A program made the position numbers and the translations under genes. Shown here in pieces: positions 1 through 11,948 of a DNA stretch of 64,000 bases. The notes under the pieces are model-generated. The model was not told where the DNA came from. It was given only the letters and a program-made list of their open reading frames with translations, and did not search any database. Position 1 is the first letter of the stretch. Each line of letters starts with the position of its first letter. Origin of the DNA: Anodontia alba (lineage: Eukaryota; Mollusca; Bivalvia; Lucinida; Lucinidae). Location: the NCBI GenBank assembly GCA_964016985.1, contig OZ024823.1, positions 126,360,924 to 126,424,923 on the forward strand. Reading direction: 5' to 3'.

Positions 1-31
1 TATATATTTGAATAGGCGTGTTTTCGTAATG
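1..31 (-). mobile_element. Family A MITE, terminal fragment
   Basis: The window opens inside the end of a family A element. The terminal motif ggcgtgttttcgtaatg matches the outer ends of the full copies further along. The rest lies outside the window. Confidence 0.7.
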
Positions 32-165
32 TTGTCCGTCATTGTTGGTATTTACGAATAGTTACTGATAGTACCAAGTGCAACACGTTTCAATTCCATT
101 GTAATAACTTTGTTATCAATATTGCTCAGATACTCTTGTTTGGTTTCTTTGATGTTTATCCAAAG

Positions 166-305
166 CTTTAACGCTTAGCATGCTGAGTAAAAAGTTCGAC
201 CAGAGTTTGATATGTTTTTTCCTGATTATCCCAGAAAATAGAATTTGACAGTTAACGCAAATTCTTTCCTGTGGAGACAATTTGTATGAAATATCGAATC
301 CTATT
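166..305. mobile_element. Family M MITE (degenerate)
   Basis: Starts with the family M end (taacgcttagcatgctgag) and carries the imperfect internal fold gaatttgacagtt / gaaatatcgaatcc around 'gtggagacaatttg'. Better copies are at 37.66, 43.84, 44.21 and 61.37 kb. The 3' end is lost, so this is probably an old copy. Confidence 0.5.
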
Positions 306-837
306 TTATGGGGTAAAATATAAAAGAATACCAGTCTGTAGTCTGTTTAATTGGCTTAGAGGGTTGTAAAGAGAGAGTGGTAAAGACTTATATCCTAATA
401 AGATGAAACGATTCCTTGGTATGCAAGAAAAGCTCCAGATGAGTGGATTTTTATTTATTGATTTATTTATTGCTATTTTTTTTTTTTTAATTTCTCTTAC
501 TACTCGTAGCTTAAACGCGGCGGTACTGATTAGAATTATCTTCCTGAGGCCAGTCAAATGGCTACCACAATGTATGATTTTTTTTTTTTTTTTTTTTTGA
601 GACACGACACAAAATATTAAAACGTTTACATCGTATATCTAGAACTGAGGTATATATTGATAGAAGGAATGACATTCGTGGATGTGACCGTCAAAGGATA
701 TTTAAAGCCGGAATATGGGAAAAAGGTCATCGTGTCGAACAGCGAAGGTCCATAAGCGCAGGCTGGTTGGGCCTTCGCCGTTCGCCATTGTATTCAATAA
801 TACATGATGCGAGCGAACGGCAGTGTTCATTTCTGCA
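306..837. other. Non-coding, unassigned
   Basis: AT-rich sequence with T-runs at about 477-489 and 577-598. Small open frames on both strands here are low-complexity and start in homopolymers. I see no gene. Confidence 0.5.
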
Positions 838-3800
838 GGCTTATTTTAGTCTTTACTGTTCGTATTTACCGGGTTATTATAGTTTTACTGTAAACATATA
901 CCAGATGGGCGATTTTAATCTTTACTGTTCCCATGCATCGGGTAAGTTTAGTCTGTACTGTTCCCATACGTCGGGTCATGCATCACGGGAGTCTAGTGTT
1001 TCCATACATCGGGTGATTTTAGTCTTTACAAATACATCGTGTGAGATTAGCCGTCGGTGTTCCCTTCCATCGGATGAGCTTAGTCTTTACTGTTCCCAAA
1101 CGTCGAGTGAATTTACTATTCCAACTATTCCCATATATACATCAAATGTATTAAGCCTTTTCTGTTCCCATACATCGGTAGATTTTAGTCTCTACTGTTG
1201 CAATACGTCGGGTAATTTTAGTCTTTATTATTGTTCCCATACATCGGTTGATTTTAGTCCTTACTATTTCACTACACCGGGTGAGTTAAATCTTTACTGT
1301 TCCCATACTTCGGATGACGTTTCCCATACATCGGGTGAATTTAATCCTTACTCTTACCATACTTAATATTTACTATTCCCATACATAGGGTGGTTTTAGT
1401 CTTTATTATTGTTCCCATACATCGGTTGATTTTAGTCTTTACTGTTTCACTACACCGGATGAGTTAAATCTTTACTGTTCCCATACTTCGGATGAGTTTG
1501 GCATTTACGTTTCCCATACATGGGGTGAATTTAATCCTTACTCTTACCATACTTAATATTTACTATTCCCTTACATAGGGCGAGTCTGATTTTTACTAAT
1601 TTAGTCTTTACTATTCCTATACATCGGGTGAGATTAGTCCTTACTGTTCCCGTATTTCAGGTGAGTTTAGTCAGAACTGTTCCCGCACATCGGGTGAATT
1701 TAGTCTTTACTGTTCCCAAACATCAGTTTAAGTTTAGTCTTTACTGTTCTTATACGTTGGGATAATTTATTTTCCCTTGATTCAAACAAGTTTAGTCTTT
1801 ACTATTCCCATACATCGGATGAGTTTAGTCTTTACTGTTCCCATATATCGTATGGGTTTCTGTACATTTTAATTTTCCCATGTATCAAGTGATTTAGTCA
1901 TTACTTTTTTCATACGCTTTGTGAGATAAGTCTTTATTGTTCCCATGCATTTGAAGATTTTAGTCTTTTCTCTTTCAATACGTCGGGTTATGTTAGTCTT
2001 TATTGTTCCCATATATCTGGTGATTTAATCTTTACCGATCCCATTCATCCGACGAGTGTATTCTTTACTATTCCCACACTCCGACTGAGTTTGATCCTTA
2101 CTGTTTCTAAATACTTAGTTTGATCTTTACTGTTCCCACATATCGGATGAATAAAGTCTTTATTGTTCACATGCATCGTGTGAGTTTAGTCTTGACATAT
2201 ATCAAGTGAGCTTTACTCGAGTTTAGTCGTTACTATTTCCGTACATTGGATGAGGTTAGTCTTTACAATTTCCATACGTTGGGTGAGTTTAGTATTTACT
2301 ATTCCCATATATTGGGTAAGTTTAGTGTTTAAAGTTCCCATACATCGGGAGAGTCTAGTCTTTACTATTTCAACACGTCGTTGAGTGAGTTCTTTACATA
2401 AATCGGGTGCGTTCCTATATATCTGAGCAATTTAGTCGTTACCATTCCGCTGCGTCGGGTAATGTTAATGTTCCTATACATCTGGCGATTTAGACTTAAC
2501 TCGTACTATTGGTGATCTGAGTCTTTTCTGTTTCCATACACCGATTGGGTTAGATTGTACTGTTCCCACTCATCGCATGAGTTTCGTCTTTACTGTTCCC
2601 ATACTGCTGGTAAGTTTAGTGTGTACTGTTCCCTTACACCTGGTAAGTTTTGGACTTAATGCGCCAATATACCGGGTTGGCATGGTCCTTACAGCTCCAA
2701 TATACAGGGTGAGTTTAGTCCTTACTGTTCCCATACACCAGGTGAAGTTTGTCTTTGCTGTTTCTGTACAGCGGGTGAGTTTGGCTTTAATACTATTTCC
2801 ATGCATCGGGTGAGTTTGGTCTTTACTGTTGCCATACACTGAGTGAGTTTGGTTCTTACTGTATCTATACACTGCGTGAGTTCGAACCTTACTGTTCCCA
2901 TACAGCAGGTGAGTTTAGTGTGTACTGATCCCTTACACTGGGTAAGGTTTGTCCTTAATGTGCCCATACACCGGGTGAGTTTGGTTCTTACCCGCCTATA
3001 CACAGTGCGAGTTTAGTACTTACTGTTCCTATACACCGGATGGGTTTAGTCCTAACTGTTGCCATACATCAGGTGAGTTTGGTCTTTGCCCTTCCCGCAC
3101 AGCAGGAGAGTTTTCTCTTTACATTTCCATACATCGGGGGAGTTTCGTCTTTAATGTTCCCACACACCGAGTTTGATCCTTACTGTTTCTTAATACTTGG
3201 TTTGATCTTTACTGTTCCCATATATCGGGTGAATAAAGTCTTTACTGCTCCCATGCATCGTGTGAGTTTAGCCTTGACAGTTCCTGTATATCAGGTGAGC
3301 TTTACTGTTCCCAAACTTTTTTTTTATAATTTTCATCTTTATTGGTCCCATATATCGGGTGACTTTATTAGTCCCATACATCGGGTGAGTCTAGTCTTTA
3401 CTATTTCCAAACGTCGAGTGAGTTGAGTCTTTACAGTTCCCATAAATCGGGTGCGCTATTTAGTCTTTACCATTCCGCTGCGTCGGGTAATGTTAATGTT
3501 CCTATACATCTGGCGATTTAGACTTCTCATACTATTGGTGATTTGAGTTTTTTCTGTTTCCATAAACCGTGTTGGGTTAGATTGTACTGTTCCCACTCAT
3601 CGCATGAGTTTCGTCTTTACTGTTCCCATACTGTGGGTAAGTTTAGTGTGTACTGTTCCCTTACACCTGGTAAGTTTTGGACTTAATGCGCCAATATACC
3701 GGGTTGGCATGGTCCTTACAGCTCCAATATACAGGGTGAGTTTAGTCCTTACTGTTCCCATACACCAGGTGAAGTTTGTCTTTGCTGTTTCTGTACAGCG

Positions 3801-6560
3801 GGTGAGTTTGGCTTTAATACTATTTCCATGCATCGGGTGAGTTTGGTCTTTACTGTTGCCATACACTGAGTGAGTTTGGTTCTTACTGTATCTATACACT
3901 GCGTGAGTTCGAACCTTACTGTTCCCATACAGCAGGTGAGTTTAGTGTGTACTGATCCCTTACACTGGGTAAGGTTTGTCCTTAATGTGCCCATACACCG
4001 GGTGAGTTTGGTTCTTACCCGCCTATACACAGTGCGAGTTTAGTACTTACTGTTCCTATACACCGGATGGGTTTAGTCCTAACTGTTGCCATACATCAGG
4101 TGAGTTTGGTCTTTGCCCTTCCCGCACAGCAGGAGAGTTTTCTCTTTACATTTCCATACATCGGGGGAGTTTCGTCTTTAATGTTCCCACACACCGAGTT
4201 TGATCCTTACTGTTTCTTAATACTTGGTTTGATCTTTACTGTTCCCATATATCGGGTGAATAAAGTCTTTACTGCTCCCATGCATCGTGTGAGTTTAGCC
4301 TTGACAGTTCCTGTATATCAGGTGAGCTTTACTGTTCCCAAACTTTTTTTTTATAATTTTCATCTTTATTGGTCCCATATATCGGGTGACTTTATTAGTC
4401 CCATACATCGGGTGAGTCTAGTCTTTACTATTTCCAAACGTCGAGTGAGTTGAGTCTTTACAGTTCCCATAAATCGGGTGCGCTATTTAGTCTTTACCAT
4501 TCCGCTGCGTCGGGTAATGTTAATGTTCCTATACATCTGGCGATTTAGACTTCACATACTATTGGTGATTTGAGTTTTTTCTGTTTCCATAAACCGTGTT
4601 GGGTTAGATTGTACTGTTCCCACTCATCGCATGAGTTTCGTCTTTACTGTTCCCATACTGTGGGTAAGTTTAGTGTGTACTGTTCCCTTACACCTGGTAA
4701 GTTTTGGACTTAATGCGCCAATATACCGGGTTGGCATGGTCCTTACAGCTCCAATATACAGGGTGAGTTTAGTCCTTACTGTTCCCATACACCAGGTGAA
4801 GTTTGTCTTTGCTGTTTCTGTACAGCGGGTGAGTTTGGCTTTAATACTATTTCCATGCATCGGGTGAGTTTGGTCTTTACTGTTGCCATACACTGAGTGA
4901 GTTTGGTTCTTACTGTATCTATACACTGCGTGAGTTCGAACCTTACTGTTCCCATACAGCAGGTGAGTTTAGTGTGTACTGATCCCTTACACTGGGTAAG
5001 GTTTGTCCTTAATGTGCCCATACACCGGGTGAGTTTGGTTCTTACCCGCCTATACACAGTGCGAGTTTAGTACTTACTGTTCCTATACACCGGATGGGTT
5101 TAGTCCTAACTGTTGCCATACATCAGGTGAGTTTGGTCTTTGCCCTTCCCGCACAGCAGGAGAGTTTTCTCTTTACATTTCCATACATCGGGGGAGTTTC
5201 GTCTTTAATGTTCCCACACACCGAGTTTGATCCTTACTGTTTCTTAATACTTGGTTTGATCTTTACTGTTCCCATATATCGGGTGAATAAAGTCTTTACT
5301 GCTCCCATGCATCGTGTGAGTTTAGCCTTGACAGTTCCTGTATATCAGGTGAGCTTTACTGTTCCCAAACTTTTTTTTTATAATTTTCATCTTTATTGGT
5401 CCCATATATCGGGTGACTTTATTAGTCCCATACATCGGGTGAGTCTAGTCTTTACTATTTCCAAACGTCGAGTGAGTTGAGTCTTTACAGTTCCCATAAA
5501 TCGGGTGCGCTATTTAGTCTTTACCATTCCGCTGCGTCGGGTAATGTTAATGTTCCTATACATCTGGCGATTTAGACTTCTCATACTATTGGTGATTTGA
5601 GTTTTTTCTGTTTCCATAAACCGTGTTGGGTTAGATTGTACTGTTCCCACTCATCGCATGAGTTTCGTCTTTACTGTTCCCATACTGTGGGTAAGTTTAG
5701 TGTGTACTGTTCCCTTACACCTGGTAAGTTTTGGACTTAATGCGCCAATATACCGGGTTGGCATGGTCCTTACAGCTCCAATATACAGGGTGAGTTTAGT
5801 CCTTACTGTTCCCATACACCAGGTGAAGTTTGTCTTTGCTGTTTCTGTACAGCGGGTGAGTTTGGCTTTAATACTATTTCCATGCATCGGGTGAGTTTGG
5901 TCTTTACTATTGCCATACACTGAGTGAGTTTGGTTCTTACTGTATCTGTACACTGCGTGAGTTCGAACCTTACTGTTCCCATACAGCAGGTGAGTTTAGT
6001 GTTCACTGATCCCTTACACTTGGTAAGTAAGGTTTGTCCTTAATGTGCCCATACACCGGGTTTGTTTGGTTCTTACCGCGCCTATACACAGTGTGAGTTT
6101 AGTACTTACTGTTCCTATACACCGAATAGGTTTAGTCCTAACTCTTCCCATACATCATGTGAGTTTGGTCTTTGCCCTTCCCGCAGAGCGGGAGAGTTTT
6201 CTCTTTACCATTTCCATACATCGGGTGAGTTTCGTCTTTACTGTTCCCACACACCGAGTTTGATCCTTACTGTTTCTAAACACTTAGTTTGATCTTTACT
6301 GCTCCCATATATTGGGTTAATAAAGTCTTTACTGTTCCCATACATCGTGTGAGTTTAGCCTTCACAGTTCCAGTATATCAGGTGAGCTTTACTGTTCCCA
6401 AACTTTTGTTAATTTTCATCTTTATTGGTCCCATATATCGGGTGATTTTATTAGTCCCATACATCGTGTGAGTTAAGTCTTTACTGTTCCCATACATCGG
6501 GTGAGTCTAGTCTTTACTGTTCCCATATATCAGGTGAGTTTAGTCTTTGTTGCTGTTATT
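838..6560. repeat. 33-bp minisatellite array
   Basis: About 5.7 kb of head-to-tail units with consensus tttagtctttactgttccc followed by atacatcgggtgag, 33 bp in all. Because 33 is a multiple of three, long open frames appear on both strands (11-residue periods such as FSLYCSHTSGE forward or VSLVFTVPIHR in another frame). These peptides have no start context, splice logic or conserved domain, and both strands are equally open, so I treat them as by-products. Units before 2.1 kb are more diverged than those in the higher-order block. Confidence 0.93.
2547..5627. repeat. 1027-bp higher-order repeat, three near-identical copies
   Basis: The landmark gggttagattgtactg recurs at 2547, 3574, 4601 and 5628, exactly 1027 bp apart. 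The three complete copies differ at only a few sites (e.g. ctgctgg versus ctgtggg after 'cccata'). A fourth copy begins at 5628 and diverges from about 6000, and a degraded partial copy precedes 2547. 1027 is 31 units of 33 plus 4 bp, so the reading frame shifts once per copy. Within a copy the 33-bp units are diverged while copies are nearly identical, the signature of recent unequal exchange or gene conversion. Assembly duplication is the main alternative. Confidence 0.92.
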
Positions 6561-6966
6561 TAGTGTTTATAGATCAATACACCAGGTTGTACATCAAAGA
6601 TCATTTTTACTAGGAACACATGTATTTATTTAAACCAGTCATGCTGTCTGAGCAGGTTCATTTCGTAAATTGATTGAACCTGTAGAATTGGGACAGCAAA
6701 CATCTTAGCGTCTGTAAGACTGTGCGAATGGGTAGTTCGATCTGTGCCTGTACTTTTGCGATAAGATACCTTTTTACTTGTTGTTTCTCATATTGACGAG
6801 GTAATGATTAAACTTCACCTTATCTAGGTGTTTTATTTGCGTTTACAATCTTAGGTTTAAATATTAGTTTTTCACACTCTCATCATCAGACGAGAGCCTA
6901 TAACCTTTTCAGCCCTGCAGACATACCCAGAATGACTCCAGATAAGACGGTTAATCAAACTGATCA
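6561..6966. other. Non-coding, unassigned
   Basis: Unique-looking sequence between the minisatellite and the first family B fragment. No open frame, tRNA or clear repeat was recognised. Confidence 0.4.
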
Positions 6967-7081
6967 GGGCCCGGTTGTTCAAAACTAACGATGTCTTTAG
7001 TTAACGTATCTTTAAAAAAAAACCCGTTGATCATTAGATATAGCACATACGCTAATATTTTTTCCTGAAAAAAATGTGAGA
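6967..7081. mobile_element. Family B MITE, left half only
   Basis: Begins gggcccggttgttcaaaac and continues through the family B subterminal block (aactaacgatgtc, gatcattagatatagc) to 'aaaaaatgtgag', where homology stops at what is the internal fold in complete copies. The right half is absent. Confidence 0.7.
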
Positions 7082-7092
7082 CGCCGCCTTTT

Positions 7093-7157
7093 AAACAGTA
7101 TGGACCCAGATCAGACGCCGCAGACGGCGGCGTCTGATCTGAATCCATACTGTTTGT
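7093..7157. mobile_element. Family H short palindrome
   Basis: Inverted repeat aacagtatggacccagat / ctgaatccatactgttt with the core gacgccgc / gcggcgtc. One of about a dozen 60-70-bp palindromes of this family in the window. Confidence 0.75.
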
Positions 7158-7351
7158 CCATATTCCTTTTTTCAGACGCTAGACATAAATGGGTTAAATA
7201 GTTCTCTGTTATAGTGCAACTTTTGCCCCTGTGATTTTTGTCGGCAAGGGTTTTCACGTACATATAGATCAAACTGCGTGAAAAATACGACGCATGGTTA
7301 TTATCTCTTTGTGAGCCGCAACGTGACATAACGTGTTTGTTACTTTCAAAG

Positions 7352-7625
7352 GATCAAGGAAGGCAACTCTTTCGAAATTGTTTTGACTTTAATCTGAAAA
7401 GGGGTTCACTCTAAAAAGAATAATTTGCTCCCAAGGCTGGTGAAGGGGGATAAATTCTTTCTTTTTAGAGTAGAACAATTTGCAAAAGAGACTTAAACTG
7501 GAAAGCAAACAGGACGTTATAAAAGTTGTCTCCCTTGTAACAAATGACGAAAAAAATCTACCAAACGTATCTAGTCCCCTTAAGTGTGTGCTAGATGGCG
7601 TAGACAGCCCTGTAAAGCGCATTGC
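7352..7625. mobile_element. Family K repeat
   Basis: Contains the family K landmarks: aaggcaactctttc, ctgaaaagggg, an internal fold around 'aatttgctcccaaggctgg', then gaaagcaaacaggacg, gttgtctcccttgtaa and ctaccaaacgtatctagtcc. Other copies are at 12.7, 14.06, 31.3, 40.1, 49.6 and 62.1 kb. The small open frames crossing it are not conserved between copies. Confidence 0.6.
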
Positions 7626-7818
7626 TGCGCACATGTCATATGAAGAGTCTGAATATAACCGAGACTCCTATTTTCCTTCTTTCATGTGTTCTTTGTTTCC
7701 AAAGGCAACCATTTTACATTACATATTTGGACATTTCAGCTCTTTACCATACTTGTCCTAACATTGGACAAGACAATGTGACTATCCATGAGTGTGGCTC
7801 AAACTGTTGGATGAGTGG

Positions 7819-7890
7819 CAAACAGTGAAGACCCTGATAAGATGCCACGTTCTGCTGTATCTGATCTGACCTGGGTCCATGATGTTTGCT
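7819..7890. mobile_element. Family H palindrome (degraded)
   Basis: Reads ggcaaacagtgaagaccctg to ctgggtccatgatgtttgct with a weakened stem. Outer arms match the family, the core does not pair well. Confidence 0.5.
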
Positions 7891-8298
7891 TAGGGCCGTC
7901 TGTCCGAATACTTAGGGTTAACCCGGAATGGTACCGTGAAACATGTGCAACCAGTTAAAATTCACCGTGGTGTATATACACTGCAATATCTATTTCGTAA
8001 CTGAAACTGTTGTTGATGTAAACGTCTTCATAATGGCAAGCAGAAATGGAAAACAAAACAGTTTGTTTCTGTCATATAATGAAGAAGGTATTCTAGTCAG
8101 GCAAGGAACAGCTAATTCCGGTTTGGTCATGGACCGTTCTTGCTTGAAGACGAAACCGAACAACGAATTCTCCATTATATGCTGTTCACATCTGTAACTC
8201 AATATAAAATATCATCGCGTAAATGATAAAACGTATTCAAGTTGAACAAGATTAGACAATAGAAAATACCCAGTCACTCTCAAGTTCCCGGAAGTCCT

Positions 8299-8549
8299 GG
8301 ACCCAATTGTTCAAAGCATCGTTAGCTTAACAAGCTTGTTAATAACAAACACGTTAACTGTTGTAGCTAAGCTATTTTTAAATGCATTGATATTTTGCTG
8401 CAAAAAATGTGAATGCAAAAGCTACTCACATTTTTTCCAGCAAAGTAAAAACAAAAAACATCAACGTATTTGCCAGGTTTCAAGATAGAAATTTTAACGT
8501 CACGTTAGCTACATGTAACAACCTCGTTGAGTTTTGAACAACTGGGCCT
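8299..8549. mobile_element. Family B MITE
   Basis: Bounded by ggacccaattgttcaaagc and ttttgaacaactgggcc, an imperfect terminal inverted repeat. Internal motifs gttagcttaac and an inner fold atgtgaatgcaaaag / gctactcacattttt are shared with the copies at 10.05, 30.39 and 53.16 kb. Confidence 0.82.
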
Positions 8550-8858
8550 AGGAATTTTACCGTAACGCCAGTTTCAGCAACGAAACAGAAACTGCCGGTC
8601 GCATATACTATTCGCCGAGACCACAGGGAGATTATGACGTAGAACGAGTCAGAAAACCTTGAAATTTAATAGTATATAATGTCATACTCAACTAACCTTT
8701 ATAAGAGTCACACGCAACCGCCTTTTGTTGGCTAAATGTTAAATGCACCATTAGATTTTCAACGATATCTCTTTTCTATGTAAACGTGAAATGGATTTCC
8801 GTGGCGGTATGTAGTAAAGTATCATCATTGTTTATGTAGCTTTATTTATTTTTATTTT

Positions 8859-9137
8859 CATTACGAAAACACTCCTATTCAAATATATAGAAAATTTCAT
8901 CTCTAAAAACTGAAAATTTTCCGATAAAAAGCTCTGATATTTTTCATATTTCTCCTCAAAACATAGATTGTGGGTACGCGATAGAACCGCCTCGGTGAGG
9001 CGGTTCTAACGAGTACCCACAATCTATGGTTTTGAACAGAAATAAGAAAAATAATGTATACCCCTGTAAACCCCAGTTTTACTATATAAAAATGGGGTTT
9101 AAGGGGGTCAAATTTACATAGGCATGTTTTTGTGATG
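8859..9137 (+). mobile_element. Family A double-hairpin MITE
   Basis: Ends cattacgaaaacac and gtttttgtgatg form the terminal inverted repeat. Inside are the long palindrome (arms running from acatagattgtgggtacg to gaggcggttct and back) and a second fold, aaccccagttttac / aaaaatggggttt. Orientation is called + when the 'cctattcaaatata' end comes first. Confidence 0.9.
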
Positions 9138-9261
9138 TTTTATTTTATTTTATTTAAGGTTTGTTATAGTGAAGCCTGAGGGCTTATAATGAGTGGACAC
9201 ATCTGAATGATTCTGCCGTAATTTTCGAAGGAAGACAACATTTGTAGACAAGCAGTTGTTG

Positions 9262-9430
9262 CATTACGAAAACACGCCTATTCAAATATATAGAATGTTT
9301 CACCTCGAAAAATTGAAAACTTTCAGATGAAAAACTCTGATATTTTTCATATTTCTGCTCAAAACATATATTGTGGGTACTCACAATCTATGTTTTTGAG
9401 CAAAAATAAGTAAAATAATCTATACCCCTT
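9262..9430 (+). mobile_element. Family A MITE, right end deleted
   Basis: Normal left end (cattacgaaaacacgcc), but the palindrome has collapsed: only 'tattgtgggtactcacaatcta' separates the flanks, so the whole apex is missing. Homology stops after 'tatacccctt'. Consistent with hairpin excision plus truncation. Confidence 0.85.
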
Positions 9431-9538
9431 GACGGAAGTTTTTTCCATTGGGATATATACATTTTCTCCTTAACTAAAACAATCACAGTCTGTTAAAGGT
9501 GAATAGACACATCTCAAAGAGAGAACACTAAGGTGAAA

Positions 9539-9909
9539 TACAGACGAACCTCAATAGCTCGAACACCGAAAATTCGTTTAACTTGGCAGATTCGAACTCG
9601 TTTTTTAGTCCCTAGGAAATTCTTCCAATAGCTCAAGAGAACAAATATACTGATATTATAGGGCAATTTTGTCATTTTATCATGAATATCTATGTTGTGT
9701 ATACTCATTTGAATCCCCTCATTGAGGCGATTCTGATGAGTACACAAAACATACATTTATTTCATAAAAGTTCGTATAGACACCCCTAAATTATCCCCAT
9801 TCGCCTACTGACCTGGCGCTATGATTCACCTTCAGTGGCTCGAACTACCCTTGTCTCGAACAAATTCCCATGGTCCCAAAGATATTTGAGCCATTGAAGT
9901 TCGACTGTA
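9539..9909. mobile_element. Family D MITE with CAGNCGAACCTC ends
   Basis: Begins tacagacgaacctcaatagc and ends gaagttcgactgta, flanked by TA on both sides, as expected of Tc1/mariner/pogo-type non-autonomous elements (family knowledge; no transposase seen). Carries an internal palindrome at about 9690-9755 (tatgttgtgtatactcattt / gatgagtacacaaaacata) that resembles the core of family A. Related copies are at 46.3 and 60.96 kb. Confidence 0.82.
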
Positions 9910-10046
9910 GTTTACCTCCCTTTTCAAAAGGAGATAACTCCAGCAATCTTCTGTCATTTGGAAGCAGCGAAAGCACGGATCAGACTGCACGGACAGTCAG
10001 TTTGATCTGGGCCTTTGTTGCCCGCTTACAGCTTTGTTCCGTCCTA

Positions 10047-10263
10047 GGCCCAGTTGTTCAAAACCAACGATGTCGTCAGTTAATGTATCGTTAAAACTTT
10101 GATCACTAAATATGGCATATACGCTAATATTTTTGCTGAAAAATGTGAGTAGCTTTTTTACAGCAAACATACCTGTGAATTTGGTATTGTTATTACTAGA
10201 ACAGTTAACATTTTGACCACTAACGAGCTCGTTAAGCTAACGATGCTTTGAACAACTGGGCCC
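10047..10263. mobile_element. Family B MITE
   Basis: Terminal inverted repeat ggcccagttgttcaaaac / gctttgaacaactgggccc, inner motifs acgatgtcgtcagttaa and ttaagctaacgatgc. The central fold of the longer copies is shortened here. Confidence 0.85.
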
Positions 10264-10883
10264 TGAAGAATATATCGATAAACAAAGGCTTTTCTTTATT
10301 TACGTTTTAGAATATGTGCTAATGCTCAAGCTGTTATGGACTTTCGTTGCTCACGTATAACCCGAAGGCTCTTTTTCTTGTGGCGATGCCCGTAAATTTG
10401 TAACTGGGTCATATCATAATCATAATCATAATAGTCTCCAGTGGTTTCCAGTTCAATTCCGTGCTAGTCTTGTGTAACAGATCCATACCAAGCGAAGACC
10501 GTAAGAGCCTAGTATAGGCCCAGTCTAACAAGCACTTCTGCACTGTTCGGAGAAGTGGCTGTGTTTTTCGCTTGACACTTATACCGTGTGTACTATTTGA
10601 AGAACTCAGCAACAGAAACCCTGTCGGAAGCGCAAACATGCGCAGTCAGAACGATATTCCCGATTATCATGCTATTTTCTCTCTCAAACTGCTTACTTTC
10701 TCGTGTTAAATTAGATTTATAGGTAACTTTTATCTGTTAAAGCTAGGCTTCTCATACTGTGTCTTGACCTCACTCTTTCTAGTCGTAAACTCAACATTGT
10801 GTATAATTTTATCATAATTTTCCAGCCTCTGTATGCGAATGCTTACATGTATTATTTAATATATAAGCCTCCTCGAAAAAAAA

Positions 10884-11190
10884 AACATATCTTCTGACAT
10901 GTGCGCCCAACGAGGGCCCAAACCAGTCTCCACTGTCTGATCAGAGTGTCCGCAGTTCAAGTGCGCCCAACGAAGGCTCAAACCAGGCTGCTCATCCATG
11001 GAGTCTGATCAGAGTCTTCCCAGTAAGCATTCTTTATAAATGTATAGCGGGCCGTTATCGGCCCGTCAGGGTAGCTGACGGGCCGATAAAGGCCCGCTAT
11101 ACATTTATAAAGAATGGGTTCGTTATCCGTATGAAGACAGTTTACATCCTTTGGTATCCCGAATGCGCATGTGTGAAGGTACGTTTTCTG
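10884..11190. mobile_element. Family I repeat interrupted by family J
   Basis: Outer sequence has family I landmarks: cttctgacatgtgcgccca, gtctgatcagagtcttc, then ttatccgtatgaagacag and gaaggtacgttttctgatg. A family J palindrome is inserted at 11020-11118, splitting the hairpin arm. Confidence 0.6.
11020..11118. mobile_element. Family J palindrome, inserted with TTC duplication
   Basis: Arms ccagtaagcattctttataa / ttataaagaatggg continue almost perfectly through 'gcgggccgttatcggcccgt'. The 3-bp sequence ttc lies immediately outside both ends (11017-11019 and 11119-11121), which fits a target-site duplication. The second copy is at 55644-55742. Confidence 0.8.
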
Positions 11191-11308
11191 ATGTTGAAGC
11201 TCTTTTAGAAGTGTACATGTATCATTTTTATCATTATTCCAGTTTTTCTTGGACGTCTGACCTGCACTCGTCCGTCTACTCAATGTGATGTGCGACACGA
11301 GAAAGAGA

Positions 11309-11398
11309 CTAAAATAAAATAATAAAAATAAAATAAAATAAAATAAAATAAAATAAATAACGCAAAAAATAAAAATAAAATAAAATAAATAAAACTAA

Positions 11399-11433
<35 letters not shown>

Positions 11434-11434
11434 A
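11309..11434. repeat. A-rich microsatellite (aaaat/aaat)
   Basis: Runs of aaaat then aaat units. The long hydrophobic open frame on the minus strand (many Y/F/I) is a by-product of this repeat. Confidence 0.9.
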
Positions 11435-11948
11435 CGAGTAGTGTTCTGCTAGTATCTAAATGGGAGACCATTTTTGTGACTTCTTGTTTGCTGGTGTCTT
11501 GTCAACACGAAGCCTTTCTGTAAACGCGTAAACTCTAAACAAACACACACACAGACGCACGCACGCACGAAAAAACAAACAAACAAACAAAAAAACAAAA
11601 AAAAAAAACAACGTTCAAATGACTTTTTATAGTCATGTGTATTATAAATGTTTTCTCGAAGAAGAGGCACTAAAAATAATAAAACTTCATTTTGCTATGA
11701 ACGGATGCGGTACCTTATTCTTATTTAAGCATTCATTACCTTCTGTGTGACTGAAATAAGAAATTATATTGTGTGTTTGATATTAATAATTGTAAAACAT
11801 TTTATAAAAGAAGGGAAAATGATAGTCATTTTCATGATGGTCGTCTCGAAAAAAAAAAAATACATATATATATATATAGTGAGCCGGTTTTATGTTGAGT
11901 AGAATAGCACGCGTTTCGTTATATAATGCTTACAGGGGTACATTTGTA
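11435..11948. other. Non-coding with short simple repeats
   Basis: Contains a short (ac)n / acgc tract near 11543-11570, caaa-type runs to 11608 and a ta run near 11866. No gene recognised. Confidence 0.5.

Noticed and set aside
767..1366. 199-codon open frame with 11-residue repeats (FSLYCSHTSGE-like)
   Set aside because: The 33-bp minisatellite gives open frames on both strands. There is no domain, no splice support and the frame is lost at the 1027-bp period.
2570..5480. Repeated 78-128-codon frames on both strands (e.g. MSFVFTVPILWVSLVC, MYRYSKNQTHSVYGNS)
   Set aside because: Identical copies come from the higher-order repeat, and opposite-strand frames overlap completely, so they are not independent genes.
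7093..7157. Short GC-rich palindromes considered as transcription terminators or microRNA precursors
   Set aside because: They recur as a dispersed family in both gene-free and intronic positions, with no T-run or arm asymmetry. Mobile or structural repeats fit better, though small-RNA data could reopen this.
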